DNA from: Embleya sp042956465
Lineage (GTDB): Bacteria > Actinomycetota > Actinomycetes > Streptomycetales > Streptomycetaceae
Direction: 5' to 3'
DNA: 64,000 nt
Assembly: GCF_042956465.1 (NCBI RefSeq)
Contig: NZ_JBIBGL010000002.1
Location: 248,001-312,000, forward strand
The notes below the pieces were generated by a model. The model was not told where the DNA came from. It made no database searches and saw nothing but the letters and a program-made list of their open reading frames with translations. Below, in pieces: positions 27,370 to 36,004 of this stretch (position 1 is the stretch's first letter; every line of letters starts with the position of its first letter). The position numbers were made by a program, and so were the translations under genes.

Positions 27370-29139
27370 GTGGCAGTCCACGACGACGACATGAACCGTG
27401 GTGGTGGGAGGCCGGCTCGGGGTACGGACGACCTCGTAAGCCAGGTTTCTTTTCTAGAGCAGGAAGTCGCCGTCCTGCGTCGCAAGCTCGCCGACTCACC
27501 GCGCCAGAGCCGTTTGCTCGAGGAGCGGGTCGTCGATCTCCAGACGTCCTTGGCCGGCATGACCACACAGAACGAGCGATTGGTCGCGACCTTGAGGGAG
27601 GCCCGCGACCAGATCGTGGCCCTCAAGGAGGAAGTGGACCGACTCGCCCAACCCCCCTCGGGGTTCGGCGTGTTCCTACAGGCCAACGAGGACGGCACGG
27701 CGGACATCTTCACCGGCGGGCGCAAGCTCCGGGTGAACGTCAGCCCCAACATCGAACTCGACGAACTCCGGCGTGGCCAAGAGGTCATGCTCAACGAGGC
27801 CATGAACGTGGTCGACGCGATGGAGTTCGAGCGCGTCGGCGACGTGGTGATGCTCAAAGAGCTGCTGGAGGACGGCGAACGAGCGCTGGTCATCGGGCAC
27901 ACCGACGAGGAGCGCGTGGTGCGCCTCGCCGAACCGCTCCTGGATTCCCCGCTGCGTGCGGGGGACTCGCTGCTGCTCGACTCGCGATCGGGCTACGTCT
28001 ACGAGCGGGTTCCCAAGAGCGAGGTCGAGGAGCTGGTCCTCGAAGAGGTCCCGGACATCGACTACACCAAGATCGGCGGTCTGCGGAACCAGATCGAGAT
28101 GATCCGGGACGCGGTCGAGCTGCCCTACCTGCACCCCGACCTGTTCAAGGAGCACGAGCTCCGCCCGCCCAAGGGCATCCTGCTCTACGGCCCTCCCGGC
28201 TGCGGCAAGACGTTGATCGCCAAGGCGGTCGCCAACTCGCTCGCGAAGAAGGTCGCCGAGGCCCAGGGCAACGAACAGGGCAAGAGCTACTTCCTCAACA
28301 TCAAGGGCCCCGAGCTGCTCAACAAGTACGTCGGCGAGACCGAGCGGCACATCCGCCTGGTCTTCCAGCGGGCCCGCGAGAAGGCCAGCGAGGGCACACC
28401 CGTCATCGTCTTCTTCGACGAGATGGACTCGCTCTTCCGCACCCGAGGATCGGGCGTCAGCTCGGACGTGGAGAACACCATCGTCCCCCAGCTGCTGTCC
28501 GAGATCGACGGCGTGGAGGGCCTGGAGAACGTCATCGTGATCGGCGCCTCCAACCGCGAGGACATGATCGACCCGGCCATCCTGCGACCGGGTCGGCTCG
28601 ACGTGAAGATCAAGATCGAGCGTCCGGACGCCGAGGCGGCCAAGGACATCTTCGCCAAGTACCTCAAGGTCTCGCTGCCCCTGCACGACGACGACCTGGT
28701 GGAACACGGCGGCAACCGGGCCGCCACCGTCACCGGCATGATCCAGGTCGCCGTGGAGCGGATGTACTCCGAGAACGACGAGAACCGCTTCCTGGAGGTC
28801 ACCTACGCCAACGGTGACAAGGAGACCCTGTACTTCAAGGACTTCAACTCCGGCGCGATGATCGAGAACATCGTGGGTCGCGCGAAGAAGATGGCGATCA
28901 AGGACTTCCTGGAACACCGCCAGAAGGGCATCCGGGTGGCCCACCTGCTCGCCGCGTGCGTCGACGAGTTCAAGGAGAACGAGGACCTGCCCAACACCAC
29001 CAACCCCGACGACTGGGCGCGGATCTCGGGCAAGAAGGGCGAGCGGATCGTCTACATCCGCACTCTGGTCTCGGGCAAGCAGGGCGACGAGGCCGGGCGC
29101 TCCATCGACACCGTGGCCAACACCGGTCAGTACCTCTGA
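27370..29139 (+). CDS. arc: Proteasomal AAA ATPase ARC (Mpa homologue)
   Basis: A 589-residue ring ATPase that recognises Pup, unfolds pupylated proteins and feeds them to the 20S proteasome. An N-terminal coiled coil (about 20-80, VSFLEQEVAVLRRKLADS) binds Pup, two OB folds follow to about 220, then the AAA domain with Walker A GPPGCGKT (274-281), Walker B IVFFDEMD (Asp350, Glu351) and arginine finger region. The C-terminus GQYL is the docking tail that opens the PrcAB gate. GTG 27370 is chosen because AGGAGGAG lies 9 bases upstream; an earlier GTG at 27361 abuts it. Confidence 0.97.
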   Translation: MAVHDDDMNRGGGRPARGTDDLVSQVSFLEQEVAVLRRKLADSPRQSRLLEERVVDLQTSLAGMTTQNERLVATLREARDQIVALKEEVDRLAQPPSGFGVFLQANEDGTADIFTGGRKLRVNVSPNIELDELRRGQEVMLNEAMNVVDAMEFERVGDVVMLKELLEDGERALVIGHTDEERVVRLAEPLLDSPLRAGDSLLLDSRSGYVYERVPKSEVEELVLEEVPDIDYTKIGGLRNQIEMIRDAVELPYLHPDLFKEHELRPPKGILLYGPPGCGKTLIAKAVANSLAKKVAEAQGNEQGKSYFLNIKGPELLNKYVGETERHIRLVFQRAREKASEGTPVIVFFDEMDSLFRTRGSGVSSDVENTIVPQLLSEIDGVEGLENVIVIGASNREDMIDPAILRPGRLDVKIKIERPDAEAAKDIFAKYLKVSLPLHDDDLVEHGGNRAATVTGMIQVAVERMYSENDENRFLEVTYANGDKETLYFKDFNSGAMIENIVGRAKKMAIKDFLEHRQKGIRVAHLLAACVDEFKENEDLPNTTNPDDWARISGKKGERIVYIRTLVSGKQGDEAGRSIDTVANTGQYL

Positions 29140-29168
29140 TCCCGATCGAGTACCGATTGACCACCGAT

Positions 29169-29205
29169 GCCGCGGCCCGTGTTCAGGTCGAACACGGGCC
29201 GCGGC
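29169..29205 (+). terminator. Terminator between arc and dop
   Basis: A perfect 16-bp stem (arms 29169-29184 and 29190-29205, GCCGCGGCCCGTGTTC) with a 5-base loop, 30 bp after the arc stop. It separates arc from dop, so dop needs its own promoter. Confidence 0.88.
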
Positions 29206-29359
29206 GCCGTGCCGGGACGACATTTCCGCACAGGGCAATAGTTCCGGCCGTATCCCCAAGGCAATCCGACGGCAATAGGCTCGGCAGCATGACCAGGGTG
29301 TACCCGGATCACGGTGAGTGTGGATCGGGTACCGGCCGGGTGAGGGACGAGGGGGTCGC

Positions 29360-30865
29360 ATGACCGTCCGGCGTGTGATGGGCATTGAAACCGAGTACGG
29401 GATCTCCGTACCCGGACATCCGAACGCCAACGCGATGTTGACGTCTTCCCAGATCGTGAACGCGTACGCCGCAGCGATGCAGCGGGCCCGCCGGGCCCGC
29501 TGGGACTTCGAGGAAGAGAATCCGCTGCGCGACGCGCGCGGGTTCGACCTCGCGCGCGAGCTGGCCGACTCCAGCCAGCTGACCGACGAGGACGTCGGTC
29601 TCGCCAACGTGATCCTGACCAACGGTGCTCGGCTCTACGTCGACCACGCCCACCCGGAGTACAGCGCGCCCGAAACCACCAATCCCCGCGACGCGGTGAT
29701 CTGGGACAAGGCCGGCGAACGCATCATGGCCGAGGCCGCACGGCGGGCCGGCGAGCTGCCCGGCGGGCAGCAGATCCTGCTGTACAAGAACAACACCGAC
29801 AACAAGGGCGCGTCCTACGGCACGCACGAGAACTACCTCATGCAGCGCGCCACGCCGTTCGCCGACATCGTGCGACACCTGACCCCGTTCTTCGTCTCCC
29901 GGCAGGTGATCTGCGGCGCGGGCCGGGTGGGCATCGGCCAGGACGGCTCCGCGCACGGCTTCCAGATCAGCCAGCGAGCGGACTACTTCGAGGTCGAGGT
30001 GGGCCTGGAGACCACGCTCAAGCGGCCGATCATCAACACCCGCGACGAGCCGCACGCGGACGCCGAGAAGTATCGGCGCCTGCATGTGATCATCGGTGAC
30101 GCCAACCTCTCCGAGGTGTCCACCTACCTCAAGCTCGGTACCACCGCGCTGGTCCTGTCGATGATCGAGGATCGTTTCCTCGGCAACGACCTGACCGTGG
30201 ACCAGCCCGTGCGCACGCTGCACGAGGTCTCCCACGACCCCACTCTCAAGCAGCTGATCACGCTGCGCAGCGGTCGCAAACTGACCGCGATCCAGCTCCA
30301 GCTCGAATACCTGGAGCTGGCCCGCAAGTACGTCGAGAACCGGTTCGGCAAGGACGTCGACGAGGACACCACCGACGTGCTCGACCGCTGGGAATCGGTG
30401 CTCGCCCGGCTGGAAACCGATCCGATGTCGCTCGCGCGCGAGCTGGACTGGGTGGCCAAGCTCCAGCTCCTGGAGGGCTACCGCCAGCGCGACGCGCTGG
30501 ACTGGGACGCGCCGAGGCTGCACCTGGTCGACCTCCAGTACGCCGACGTACGGCCGGACAAGGGCCTGTACAACAAGCTGGAGGACCGCTTCGAGCGGAT
30601 CGCCGGCGAGGCCGAGGTGCAGCGCGCCGTGCACCTGCCGCCGGAGGACACCCGGGCCTACTTCCGCGGTCGATGTCTGGAGCAGTACGCCGACGAGGTC
30701 GCGGCCGCGTCGTGGGACTCGGTGATCTTCGACGTCGCGGGTCACGACTCGCTCCAGCGGGTACCCACCCTGGAACCGCTGCGCGGGACGAAGGCTCACG
30801 TGAAGGACCTGCTCGACCGCTGCCGCACGGCCGAGGATCTGGTCCGCGCCCTCACGGGTGGGTGA
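29360..30865 (+). CDS. dop: Depupylase / Pup deamidase Dop
   Basis: A 501-residue member of the carboxylate-amine/glutamine synthetase-like fold that removes Pup from substrates. The ATP/Mg site begins MGIETEYGISVPG. The nucleophile region LYVDHAHPEYSAPE includes Asp95, matching the known Dop active Asp. The Dop-specific loop (about 40-80) that separates it from PafA is present. Other hallmarks are KNNTDNKGASYGTHENYL and RPIINTRDEPHAD. ATG 29360 has GAGGGGG upstream. Because Pup here ends in Glu, deamidation should not be needed and depupylation is the main role. Confidence 0.96.
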   Translation: MTVRRVMGIETEYGISVPGHPNANAMLTSSQIVNAYAAAMQRARRARWDFEEENPLRDARGFDLARELADSSQLTDEDVGLANVILTNGARLYVDHAHPEYSAPETTNPRDAVIWDKAGERIMAEAARRAGELPGGQQILLYKNNTDNKGASYGTHENYLMQRATPFADIVRHLTPFFVSRQVICGAGRVGIGQDGSAHGFQISQRADYFEVEVGLETTLKRPIINTRDEPHADAEKYRRLHVIIGDANLSEVSTYLKLGTTALVLSMIEDRFLGNDLTVDQPVRTLHEVSHDPTLKQLITLRSGRKLTAIQLQLEYLELARKYVENRFGKDVDEDTTDVLDRWESVLARLETDPMSLARELDWVAKLQLLEGYRQRDALDWDAPRLHLVDLQYADVRPDKGLYNKLEDRFERIAGEAEVQRAVHLPPEDTRAYFRGRCLEQYADEVAAASWDSVIFDVAGHDSLQRVPTLEPLRGTKAHVKDLLDRCRTAEDLVRALTGG

Positions 30866-30947
30866 CCTCGTTCGTTCGCGGGAACAAAGCGAATGAACGG
30901 ATAAATCCCGTTCCGGAACACCTGGCATCCGACACTCGTTGGCACTT

Positions 30948-30977
30948 ACACCCCCGATCCTTCGGGATCGGGGGTGT
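30948..30977 (+). terminator. Terminator between dop and pup
   Basis: A perfect 13-bp stem ACACCCCCGATCC / GGATCGGGGGTGT with a TTCG tetraloop, 83 bp after dop and 64 bp before pup. It implies an independent promoter for pup. Confidence 0.88.
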
Positions 30978-31040
30978 GGATGCTCCGAGGAATGGATAGG
31001 CACCGGTTCAAGGAAATGATCACAAGGTGGGGTGAGTGTC

Positions 31041-31250
31041 ATGGCCACTAAGGACAGCGGCGGTCAACAGCGCGCGACTAAGCGCTCGGAAGAGGTCGAG
31101 GAGACCACTGCCGAGACTCAGTCCGACGTGCAGGAACGCCACGAGAAGTTGACGGATGACGTCGACTCGGTATTGGACGAAATCGACGAGGTGCTCGAGG
31201 AGAACGCTGAGGAATTCGTTAGGGGATTTGTCCAGAAGGGTGGTGAATAG
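31041..31250 (+). CDS. pup: Prokaryotic ubiquitin-like protein Pup
   Basis: A 69-residue, largely disordered, acidic tag. The C-terminal half carries the ARC-binding helix DDVDSVLDEIDEVLEENAEEFV and the ending FVQKGGE. The terminal Glu69 is attached by PafA to substrate lysines; ending in Glu rather than Gln means no prior deamidation. ATG 31041 is used, with AGGTGGGGTGAG upstream; a GTG three codons earlier is possible. Followed after 6 bases by the endonuclease VII gene and then prcB and prcA, so probably one transcript. Confidence 0.98.
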   Translation: MATKDSGGQQRATKRSEEVEETTAETQSDVQERHEKLTDDVDSVLDEIDEVLEENAEEFVRGFVQKGGE

Positions 31251-31256
31251 GGGTAA

Positions 31257-31862
31257 ATGTCCGATTTGAAATCGGGCAAGAATTGCCCCGACTGTAAGGA
31301 GTGGAAGCCTGCTCAGGACTTCGGGTCCAACGCAACGAGTCCTGACGGGCTTTCATTCTATTGCCTTGCGTGCAATCGAAGGCGTGCGGCGATTTCGTAT
31401 CGTGCCCGCAGGGAGCGCGCGGGTTTCAAGGTGCGTCCCAAGATCGATGTGCCGGACGGCCACAAGCGCTGTCCGAAGTGTGAACAGATTAAACCGCATT
31501 CCGAGTGGCATAAAAGTTCGCGACAATGGGACGGCCTCGCGGCACGCTGTAAATCCTGTCGTAAAGTCGACGGCCGAGCCGGATACTTCATGCGCAAATA
31601 CGGCCTCACCGAGGCCGACCTGCAGCGCATGCTCACCGACCAAATGGGCGTATGTCCGATCTGTGTGGCCACCAGGCCCGAACACGTCGATCATGATCAC
31701 GAAACCGGTAAGGTCCGAGCCGTACTCTGCTTCAACTGCAATGCCGCACTGGGCATGTTCAAGGATCGACCCGACGCGTTGCGCCGGGCCGCAACCTATG
31801 TGGAAGGGATCGTGTGGAAGCCAACACTCGTGGCACCGGGCGTCTACCGGCTGCCTTCCTGA
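31257..31862 (+). CDS. Endonuclease VII-type HNH nuclease
   Basis: A 201-residue nuclease of the recombination endonuclease VII family (phage T4 gp49 type, which cuts branched DNA and mismatches). Three zinc-binding Cys4 sets are visible: Cys10/13/36/39, Cys72/75/98/101 and Cys133/136/158/161. The last flanks the betabeta-alpha-metal active site HVDHDHETGKVRAVLC (143-158). The two N-terminal zinc ribbons are additional to the family core. ATG 31257 has AGGGG. Its end overlaps prcB by 49 bases. Its base composition is lower in GC than the neighbours, as is pup's. A homologue at this place is known in S. coelicolor. Confidence 0.92.
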   Translation: MSDLKSGKNCPDCKEWKPAQDFGSNATSPDGLSFYCLACNRRRAAISYRARRERAGFKVRPKIDVPDGHKRCPKCEQIKPHSEWHKSSRQWDGLAARCKSCRKVDGRAGYFMRKYGLTEADLQRMLTDQMGVCPICVATRPEHVDHDHETGKVRAVLCFNCNAALGMFKDRPDALRRAATYVEGIVWKPTLVAPGVYRLPS

Positions 31863-32659
31863 CCCCCGGGTCGTCCTCGTTCGCCGAATTTCTCGACGCC
31901 TACCGGCCCGAACTGTTGCCCGCGCGTAGGACGCCTCCGGTGCAGCCCGTGACGATCGAGGCGCCGCACGGCACGACGATCGTGACCGCGACGTTCGACG
32001 GTGGCGTGGTGATGGCCGGCGACCGGCGGGCCACGATGGGGAACCTGATCGCACAGCGGGACATCGAGAAGGTGTTCCCGGCCGACGAGTACTCGGTCGT
32101 GGGCATCGCCGGCACCGCCGGCCTCGCGGTCGAGATGGTTCGGCTGTTCCAGGTCGAGCTGGAGCACTACGAGAAGATCGAGGGCACCACGCTGTCCCTC
32201 GAGGGCAAGGCCAACCGGCTGTCGCAGATGATCCGCGGCAACCTCGGGATGGCCATGCAGGGTCTCGCGGTGGTGCCGCTGTTCGCCGGCTTCGACGTGG
32301 ACGGCGGAATCGGGCGGATCTTCAGCTACGACATCACCGGCGGCCGATCCGAGGAGCACGGCTTCCACTCGGTGGGCTCGGGCTCGCTGTTCGCCCGGGG
32401 CGCGCTGAAGAAGCTGTACCGCCCCGGCCTGGATGCCGACGGCATCGTGACGGTGTGCATCCAGGCGCTCTACGACGCGGCCGACGACGACTCGGCCACC
32501 GGCGGGCCGGACCTGACCCGGCGGATCTTCCCGGTGGTGACCCTGGTGACCGAGGACGGCATCCGCCGGCTCTCCTCGGAGGAGGTCGGCCGGATCGTCC
32601 GCACCGTGGTCGACGCCCGGATGGACAACCCCAACGGCCCGACCTCGCCGCTGACGTGA
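31814..32659 (+). CDS. prcB: 20S proteasome beta subunit PrcB
   Basis: A 281-residue proteasome catalytic subunit. Residues 1-53 are a propeptide removed autocatalytically; the mature enzyme begins at Thr54 in HGTTIVTATF, the nucleophilic Thr1. Other proteasome hallmarks are GVVMAGDRRAT, the catalytic Lys region and GSGSLFARGALKKLY. The GTG start at 31814 lies inside the endonuclease gene and has GAAGGGA just upstream, which gives the overlap of 49 bases. It assembles with PrcA into the 28-subunit barrel. Confidence 0.97.
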   Translation: MEANTRGTGRLPAAFLTPGSSSFAEFLDAYRPELLPARRTPPVQPVTIEAPHGTTIVTATFDGGVVMAGDRRATMGNLIAQRDIEKVFPADEYSVVGIAGTAGLAVEMVRLFQVELEHYEKIEGTTLSLEGKANRLSQMIRGNLGMAMQGLAVVPLFAGFDVDGGIGRIFSYDITGGRSEEHGFHSVGSGSLFARGALKKLYRPGLDADGIVTVCIQALYDAADDDSATGGPDLTRRIFPVVTLVTEDGIRRLSSEEVGRIVRTVVDARMDNPNGPTSPLT

Positions 32660-32723
32660 CCCCGATGTCGAGGACCCGACCAGCCGACCCTTCGAGACCG
32701 GCTCCGACGAAAAGGACTCCACG

Positions 32724-33512
32724 GTGACGACGCCCTTCTATGTGTCGCCGCAGCAGGCCATGGCGGACCGGGCCGACTATGCCCGCAAGGGCATCGCCCG
32801 CGGCCGCAGTGTGGTCGTGCTGACCTACGCGGACGGCATCCTGTTCGTGGCGGAGAACTACTCTCGCGCCCTGCACAAGATCAGCGAGATCTACGACCGC
32901 ATCGCGTTCGCCGCGGTCGGCAAGTACAACGAGTTCGAGAACCTGCGGATCGGCGGCGTGCGCTACGCCGACATCCGCGGCTACTCGTACGCGCGCAACG
33001 ACGTCACCGCCCGCGGATTGGCGAACGTGTACGCGCAGACGCTGGGCACGATCTTCTCCAGCGGCGGCGAGAAGCCGTACGAGGTGGAGCTGATCGTCGC
33101 CGAGGTCGGCAGCGCCCCCGAGGACGACCAGATCTATCGGCTCACCTACGACGGCTCGGTGGCCGACGAGCACAACTACGTCGCCATGGGCGGCAACGTC
33201 GAGCAGATCACCGAGCAGCTCAAGCGCCACCACCGCGAGGGGCTCACCCTCGAAGCCGCGCTCAAGGTCGCGGTCGACGCGCTCTCGCGCGACGGCGTCG
33301 GCGAGAAGCGCTCGATCACGGCCTCGCAGTTGGAGGTCGCCACGCTGGACCGGACCCGGCCCCAGCAGCGCAAGTTCAAGCGCCTGGTGGGCGGTCAGCT
33401 GACCCGCCTGCTCGGCGAGGCGGAGCCGGCGGGCGAGGGGGCCGTCGAGGTCGTCGAGGAGGGAGCGGCCGAGACCGCGCCCGAGGCCACGCCGGAGACC
33501 GGCGAGGAGTAG
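32724..33512 (+). CDS. prcA: 20S proteasome alpha subunit PrcA
   Basis: A 262-residue alpha subunit that forms the outer rings and gate of the proteasome. The N-terminus MTTPFYVSPQQAMADRADYARKGIARGR with its gate and GRSVVVLTYADGILFVAEN is typical. The last 40 residues are an acidic Glu/Ala/Pro-rich tail, also usual in Streptomyces. The start is GTG with AAAGGAC 6 bases upstream. It lies 64 bp after prcB and ends at the strong terminator at 33527-33561. Confidence 0.97.
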   Translation: MTTPFYVSPQQAMADRADYARKGIARGRSVVVLTYADGILFVAENYSRALHKISEIYDRIAFAAVGKYNEFENLRIGGVRYADIRGYSYARNDVTARGLANVYAQTLGTIFSSGGEKPYEVELIVAEVGSAPEDDQIYRLTYDGSVADEHNYVAMGGNVEQITEQLKRHHREGLTLEAALKVAVDALSRDGVGEKRSITASQLEVATLDRTRPQQRKFKRLVGGQLTRLLGEAEPAGEGAVEVVEEGAAETAPEATPETGEE

Positions 33513-33526
33513 TCACGCGCACGTCA

Positions 33527-33561
33527 CAGGGCCCGCGTACCGCGTCGGTACGCGGGCCCTG
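33527..33561 (+). terminator. Terminator after prcA
   Basis: A perfect 16-bp stem (CAGGGCCCGCGTACCG / CGGTACGCGGGCCCTG) with a 3-base loop, between the convergent prcA and LacI-family genes. It should work in both directions. Confidence 0.92.
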
Positions 33562-33587
33562 ACGCGTGTCGGGCCTCGGCGGCGGGT

Positions 33588-34610
33588 TCAGCCGCACGCC
33601 GGGGGTGCGGTCGAGCCGCGGACCAGCAACTCGCCGGGCAACACCACGTCCGGGCCCGCGTCGCCGGTGTCCAGCAGGTCGAGCAGCGCGGTCATGCCGC
33701 GTGCGCCCAGTTCGACGGCGGGCAGGCGCACGGTGGTCAGCTCCGGCTCGACCACGCGTGCGTAACGCAGGTCGCCGAAGCCGGTGACGGACACGTCCCG
33801 GGGCACCCGGCGACCGAGCGCGCGGGCCGCCTTGTAGGCGCCGGCCGCCTGGAGGTCGTCGTCGCACACCAGCACCGTGGGCCGGGCGGGCGAGGCGAGC
33901 AGCGTCAGGGCTGCTGTGCGCCCGCCGTCCAGGGTCAGTGGCGCGGTGGCCTCGGCGACCACCTCTGCGGGTCCGAGCGCGGCGCGGAAGGCGGCGTCGC
34001 GGGCCCGGAAGGTCCAGGTCTGCACGGCGGAGCGCAGTCGGGCGACCCGGCGGTGGCCCAGGTCGACCAGGTATTCGGCGAGAGTGCGCATGCCCTCGGC
34101 GACGTCGTCGTTCACGGTCGGCACGCCGCGCCCGGGTTCGCTGTCCAGCATCACCAGTGGCAGGTCCTCGGTGCCGGGTCCGGCCGAGCGCAGCACGTCC
34201 AGCGGCTCGGCGGCCATCGAGGAGGCCAGCACGCCGTCGATGGCGGCCGAGGAGAACGGGTTCGGGGCCAGGTCGACGCCGTCCCGGGTGGGGTAGACCA
34301 CCACGCCGAAGTCGCGCTCGGCCGCGACCTGCGCGGCCCCGGTGTGCACGGCGCCGAAGAACGGCGAGGTGAGCACGGGCACGACGAGCATCACGGTGTG
34401 TGTGCGGCCCAGGCGCAGCGAGCGGGCCGAGCTGTTGGGCCGGTAGCCGAGCGCCGCGACCGCCTCGCGGACCGCCTCGACGGTGGCGGGGGAGACCCGG
34501 CCGCGCCATTTCTCGGCGAGCACCAGGGACACGGTGGACTGCGACACGCCGGCGTGTTTGGCGACGTCCTTGCTGGTCGGGCGACCGGCGGGGGGCTGGG
34601 GCGACGGCAA
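33588..34610 (-). CDS. LacI-family transcriptional regulator
   Basis: A 340-residue repressor. The N-terminal helix-turn-helix SKDVAKHAGVSQSTVSLVLAE lies at 13-33 and the hinge at GYRPNSSARSLRLGRT, followed by the periplasmic-binding-like effector domain. TTG 34610 (GAGGT 4 bases upstream) gives the family's usual length. The longer frame from ATG 34706 adds a Pro-rich tail and would start inside the palindrome at 34701-34716, so it is less likely. Divergent from an MFS transporter gene, which it probably represses along with itself. The effector is unknown. Confidence 0.88.
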   Translation of the reverse strand: MPSPQPPAGRPTSKDVAKHAGVSQSTVSLVLAEKWRGRVSPATVEAVREAVAALGYRPNSSARSLRLGRTHTVMLVVPVLTSPFFGAVHTGAAQVAAERDFGVVVYPTRDGVDLAPNPFSSAAIDGVLASSMAAEPLDVLRSAGPGTEDLPLVMLDSEPGRGVPTVNDDVAEGMRTLAEYLVDLGHRRVARLRSAVQTWTFRARDAAFRAALGPAEVVAEATAPLTLDGGRTAALTLLASPARPTVLVCDDDLQAAGAYKAARALGRRVPRDVSVTGFGDLRYARVVEPELTTVRLPAVELGARGMTALLDLLDTGDAGPDVVLPGELLVRGSTAPPACG

Positions 34611-34700
34611 GGGGACCTCGGGCGGTGTCGGCGGACGGTGCGGGCCAAGCGTAGAACCCGCTTGCCATCGTGTCGGCTCGGCGGCACAGTGGTCTTCGGG

Positions 34701-34716
34701 AGTCATACGTATGACT
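34701..34716. promoter_or_regulatory. 16-bp perfect palindrome, probable LacI-family operator
   Basis: AGTCATACGTATGACT, a perfect palindrome with the central CG typical of LacI-family operators, in the divergent region between the repressor and the MFS gene. Probable binding site of the neighbouring regulator. Confidence 0.7.
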
Positions 34717-34765
34717 TGGGGTGCTGAGAGCGTGCCGGCCGCGGCACGGGAGGGCGGTACCGCGG

Positions 34766-35995
34766 ATGCGGACCTATCTGGACCTGCTTCGGGTGCCGTA
34801 CGCGGCGCGGCTGCTCGGCGGCACGCTGTTCGGCCGATTGCCCAACGGCATGGGTGCGTTGGCGGTGCTGTTGCTGGTGCGCGCGGACGGCGGCGGCTAC
34901 GGGCTCGCCGGCGCGCTGTCCGCGGTCTACGGCCTGGCCAGTGCGGCCGGGCAACCGGTGCTGGGTCGGTGGATGGATCGTCGTGGACAGACCGGCGTGT
35001 TGCTGGGCTCGGCGGTGGTCTCGGCGCTGGCCTACGCGGTCTTCGCGCTGGTGGGTGCGTATCCGCTGCCGCTCGCGGTGGCTTCGGTGCTGGTCGCGGG
35101 CTTCACCACGCCGCCCCTGGAGGCGGGGCTGCGCGCGTTGTGGCCCTCGGTGCTCACTCCCGAGCGGGTGCAGGCGGCGTACGCCCTGGACGCCGCCGCG
35201 CAGGAGATCCTGTTCACCGTGGGGCCGCTGATCGTGGTGGTCGTGGTGCAGGTGGCCTCGGCGCAGCTGGCCGTGCTGTTGACCGGGCTGATCGGGGTCG
35301 CGGGCACCGTGATCGTGGCCACCGCGCGGCCGTCCCGGGTCTGGCGCGGCGAGCAGCACACCCCGCACTGGGCGGGCGCGCTGCGCTCGGCGGGCCTGCG
35401 CGTAGTCCTGGTCGCATTCACCCTGGCGGGCATCGCGTTGGGTGTGCTCAGCGTCGCGGCCGTGGCCTACGCGGATCACGAGGACTCCGGCGCGCTGTCC
35501 GGGGTGTTCCTGGCGGCGATGTCCTTCGGGGCGCTGCTGGGTGGTCTGGTGCACGGGGTGCGGGCCTGGCGGACCCCGCCGGCCCGGCGGTTGTTGTGGT
35601 TCATGGGGTGGCTGACGGTGTGTTACCTGCCCCTGATGGCGGTGCCCGGGCCGTGGGTGATGGTGCCGCTCGCGGTGCTCTCCGGGGTGTTCCTGGCGCC
35701 GGCGATCGCCTGCGTGTTCACCCTGATCGACGAGCTGGCGCCGCGCGGCACGGTGACCGAGGCGTTCGCGTGGCTGGTGGCGGCGATCGGGGCCGGTTCG
35801 GCGCTGGGCATGGGGCTGGCCGGCTGGGCCGGTGAAGTGGCCGGCGCGCGGGGCGCGTTCGCGGTCGCGAGCGTCGGCGCGGGGCTCGGATTGCTGGTAT
35901 TGCTGGCCGGTCGGGGCCGGCTGATTTCAAACGTGATCCATTTGGTGGAAACCACCGACGCGGAGTTGTCCCGGAACGGCACGTCGTCGGCGTAA
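34766..35995 (+). CDS. MFS transporter
   Basis: A 409-residue major facilitator protein with about 12 membrane helices. The family loop GRWMDRRGQTG follows helix 2, and the central cytoplasmic loop is at about 190-210. The type suggests a small-molecule exporter or sugar-like transporter; the substrate is unknown. ATG 34766 is used; a GTG at 34721 would add 15 residues. The stop lies 9 bp before pafA, and the pafA -10 box overlaps the end of this gene. The LacI-MFS pair sits between prcA and pafA. Confidence 0.88.
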   Translation: MRTYLDLLRVPYAARLLGGTLFGRLPNGMGALAVLLLVRADGGGYGLAGALSAVYGLASAAGQPVLGRWMDRRGQTGVLLGSAVVSALAYAVFALVGAYPLPLAVASVLVAGFTTPPLEAGLRALWPSVLTPERVQAAYALDAAAQEILFTVGPLIVVVVVQVASAQLAVLLTGLIGVAGTVIVATARPSRVWRGEQHTPHWAGALRSAGLRVVLVAFTLAGIALGVLSVAAVAYADHEDSGALSGVFLAAMSFGALLGGLVHGVRAWRTPPARRLLWFMGWLTVCYLPLMAVPGPWVMVPLAVLSGVFLAPAIACVFTLIDELAPRGTVTEAFAWLVAAIGAGSALGMGLAGWAGEVAGARGAFAVASVGAGLGLLVLLAGRGRLISNVIHLVETTDAELSRNGTSSA

Positions 35996-35998
35996 TGT
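35993..35998 (+). promoter_or_regulatory. pafA -10 box, leaderless
   Basis: TAATGT 6 bases before the pafA ATG and overlapping the MFS stop codon. No ribosome site is visible, so pafA probably has a leaderless transcript of its own. Confidence 0.6.
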
Positions 35999-36004
35999 TG
36001 CCGC

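Noticed and set aside
27676..29622. A 648-codon minus-strand frame over arc and dop
   Set aside because: Antisense shadow of two well-identified genes.
34610..34706. Longer N-terminus for the LacI-family regulator from ATG 34706
   Set aside because: It would start inside the probable operator and add 32 Pro-rich residues before the helix-turn-helix; TTG 34610 gives the usual length.
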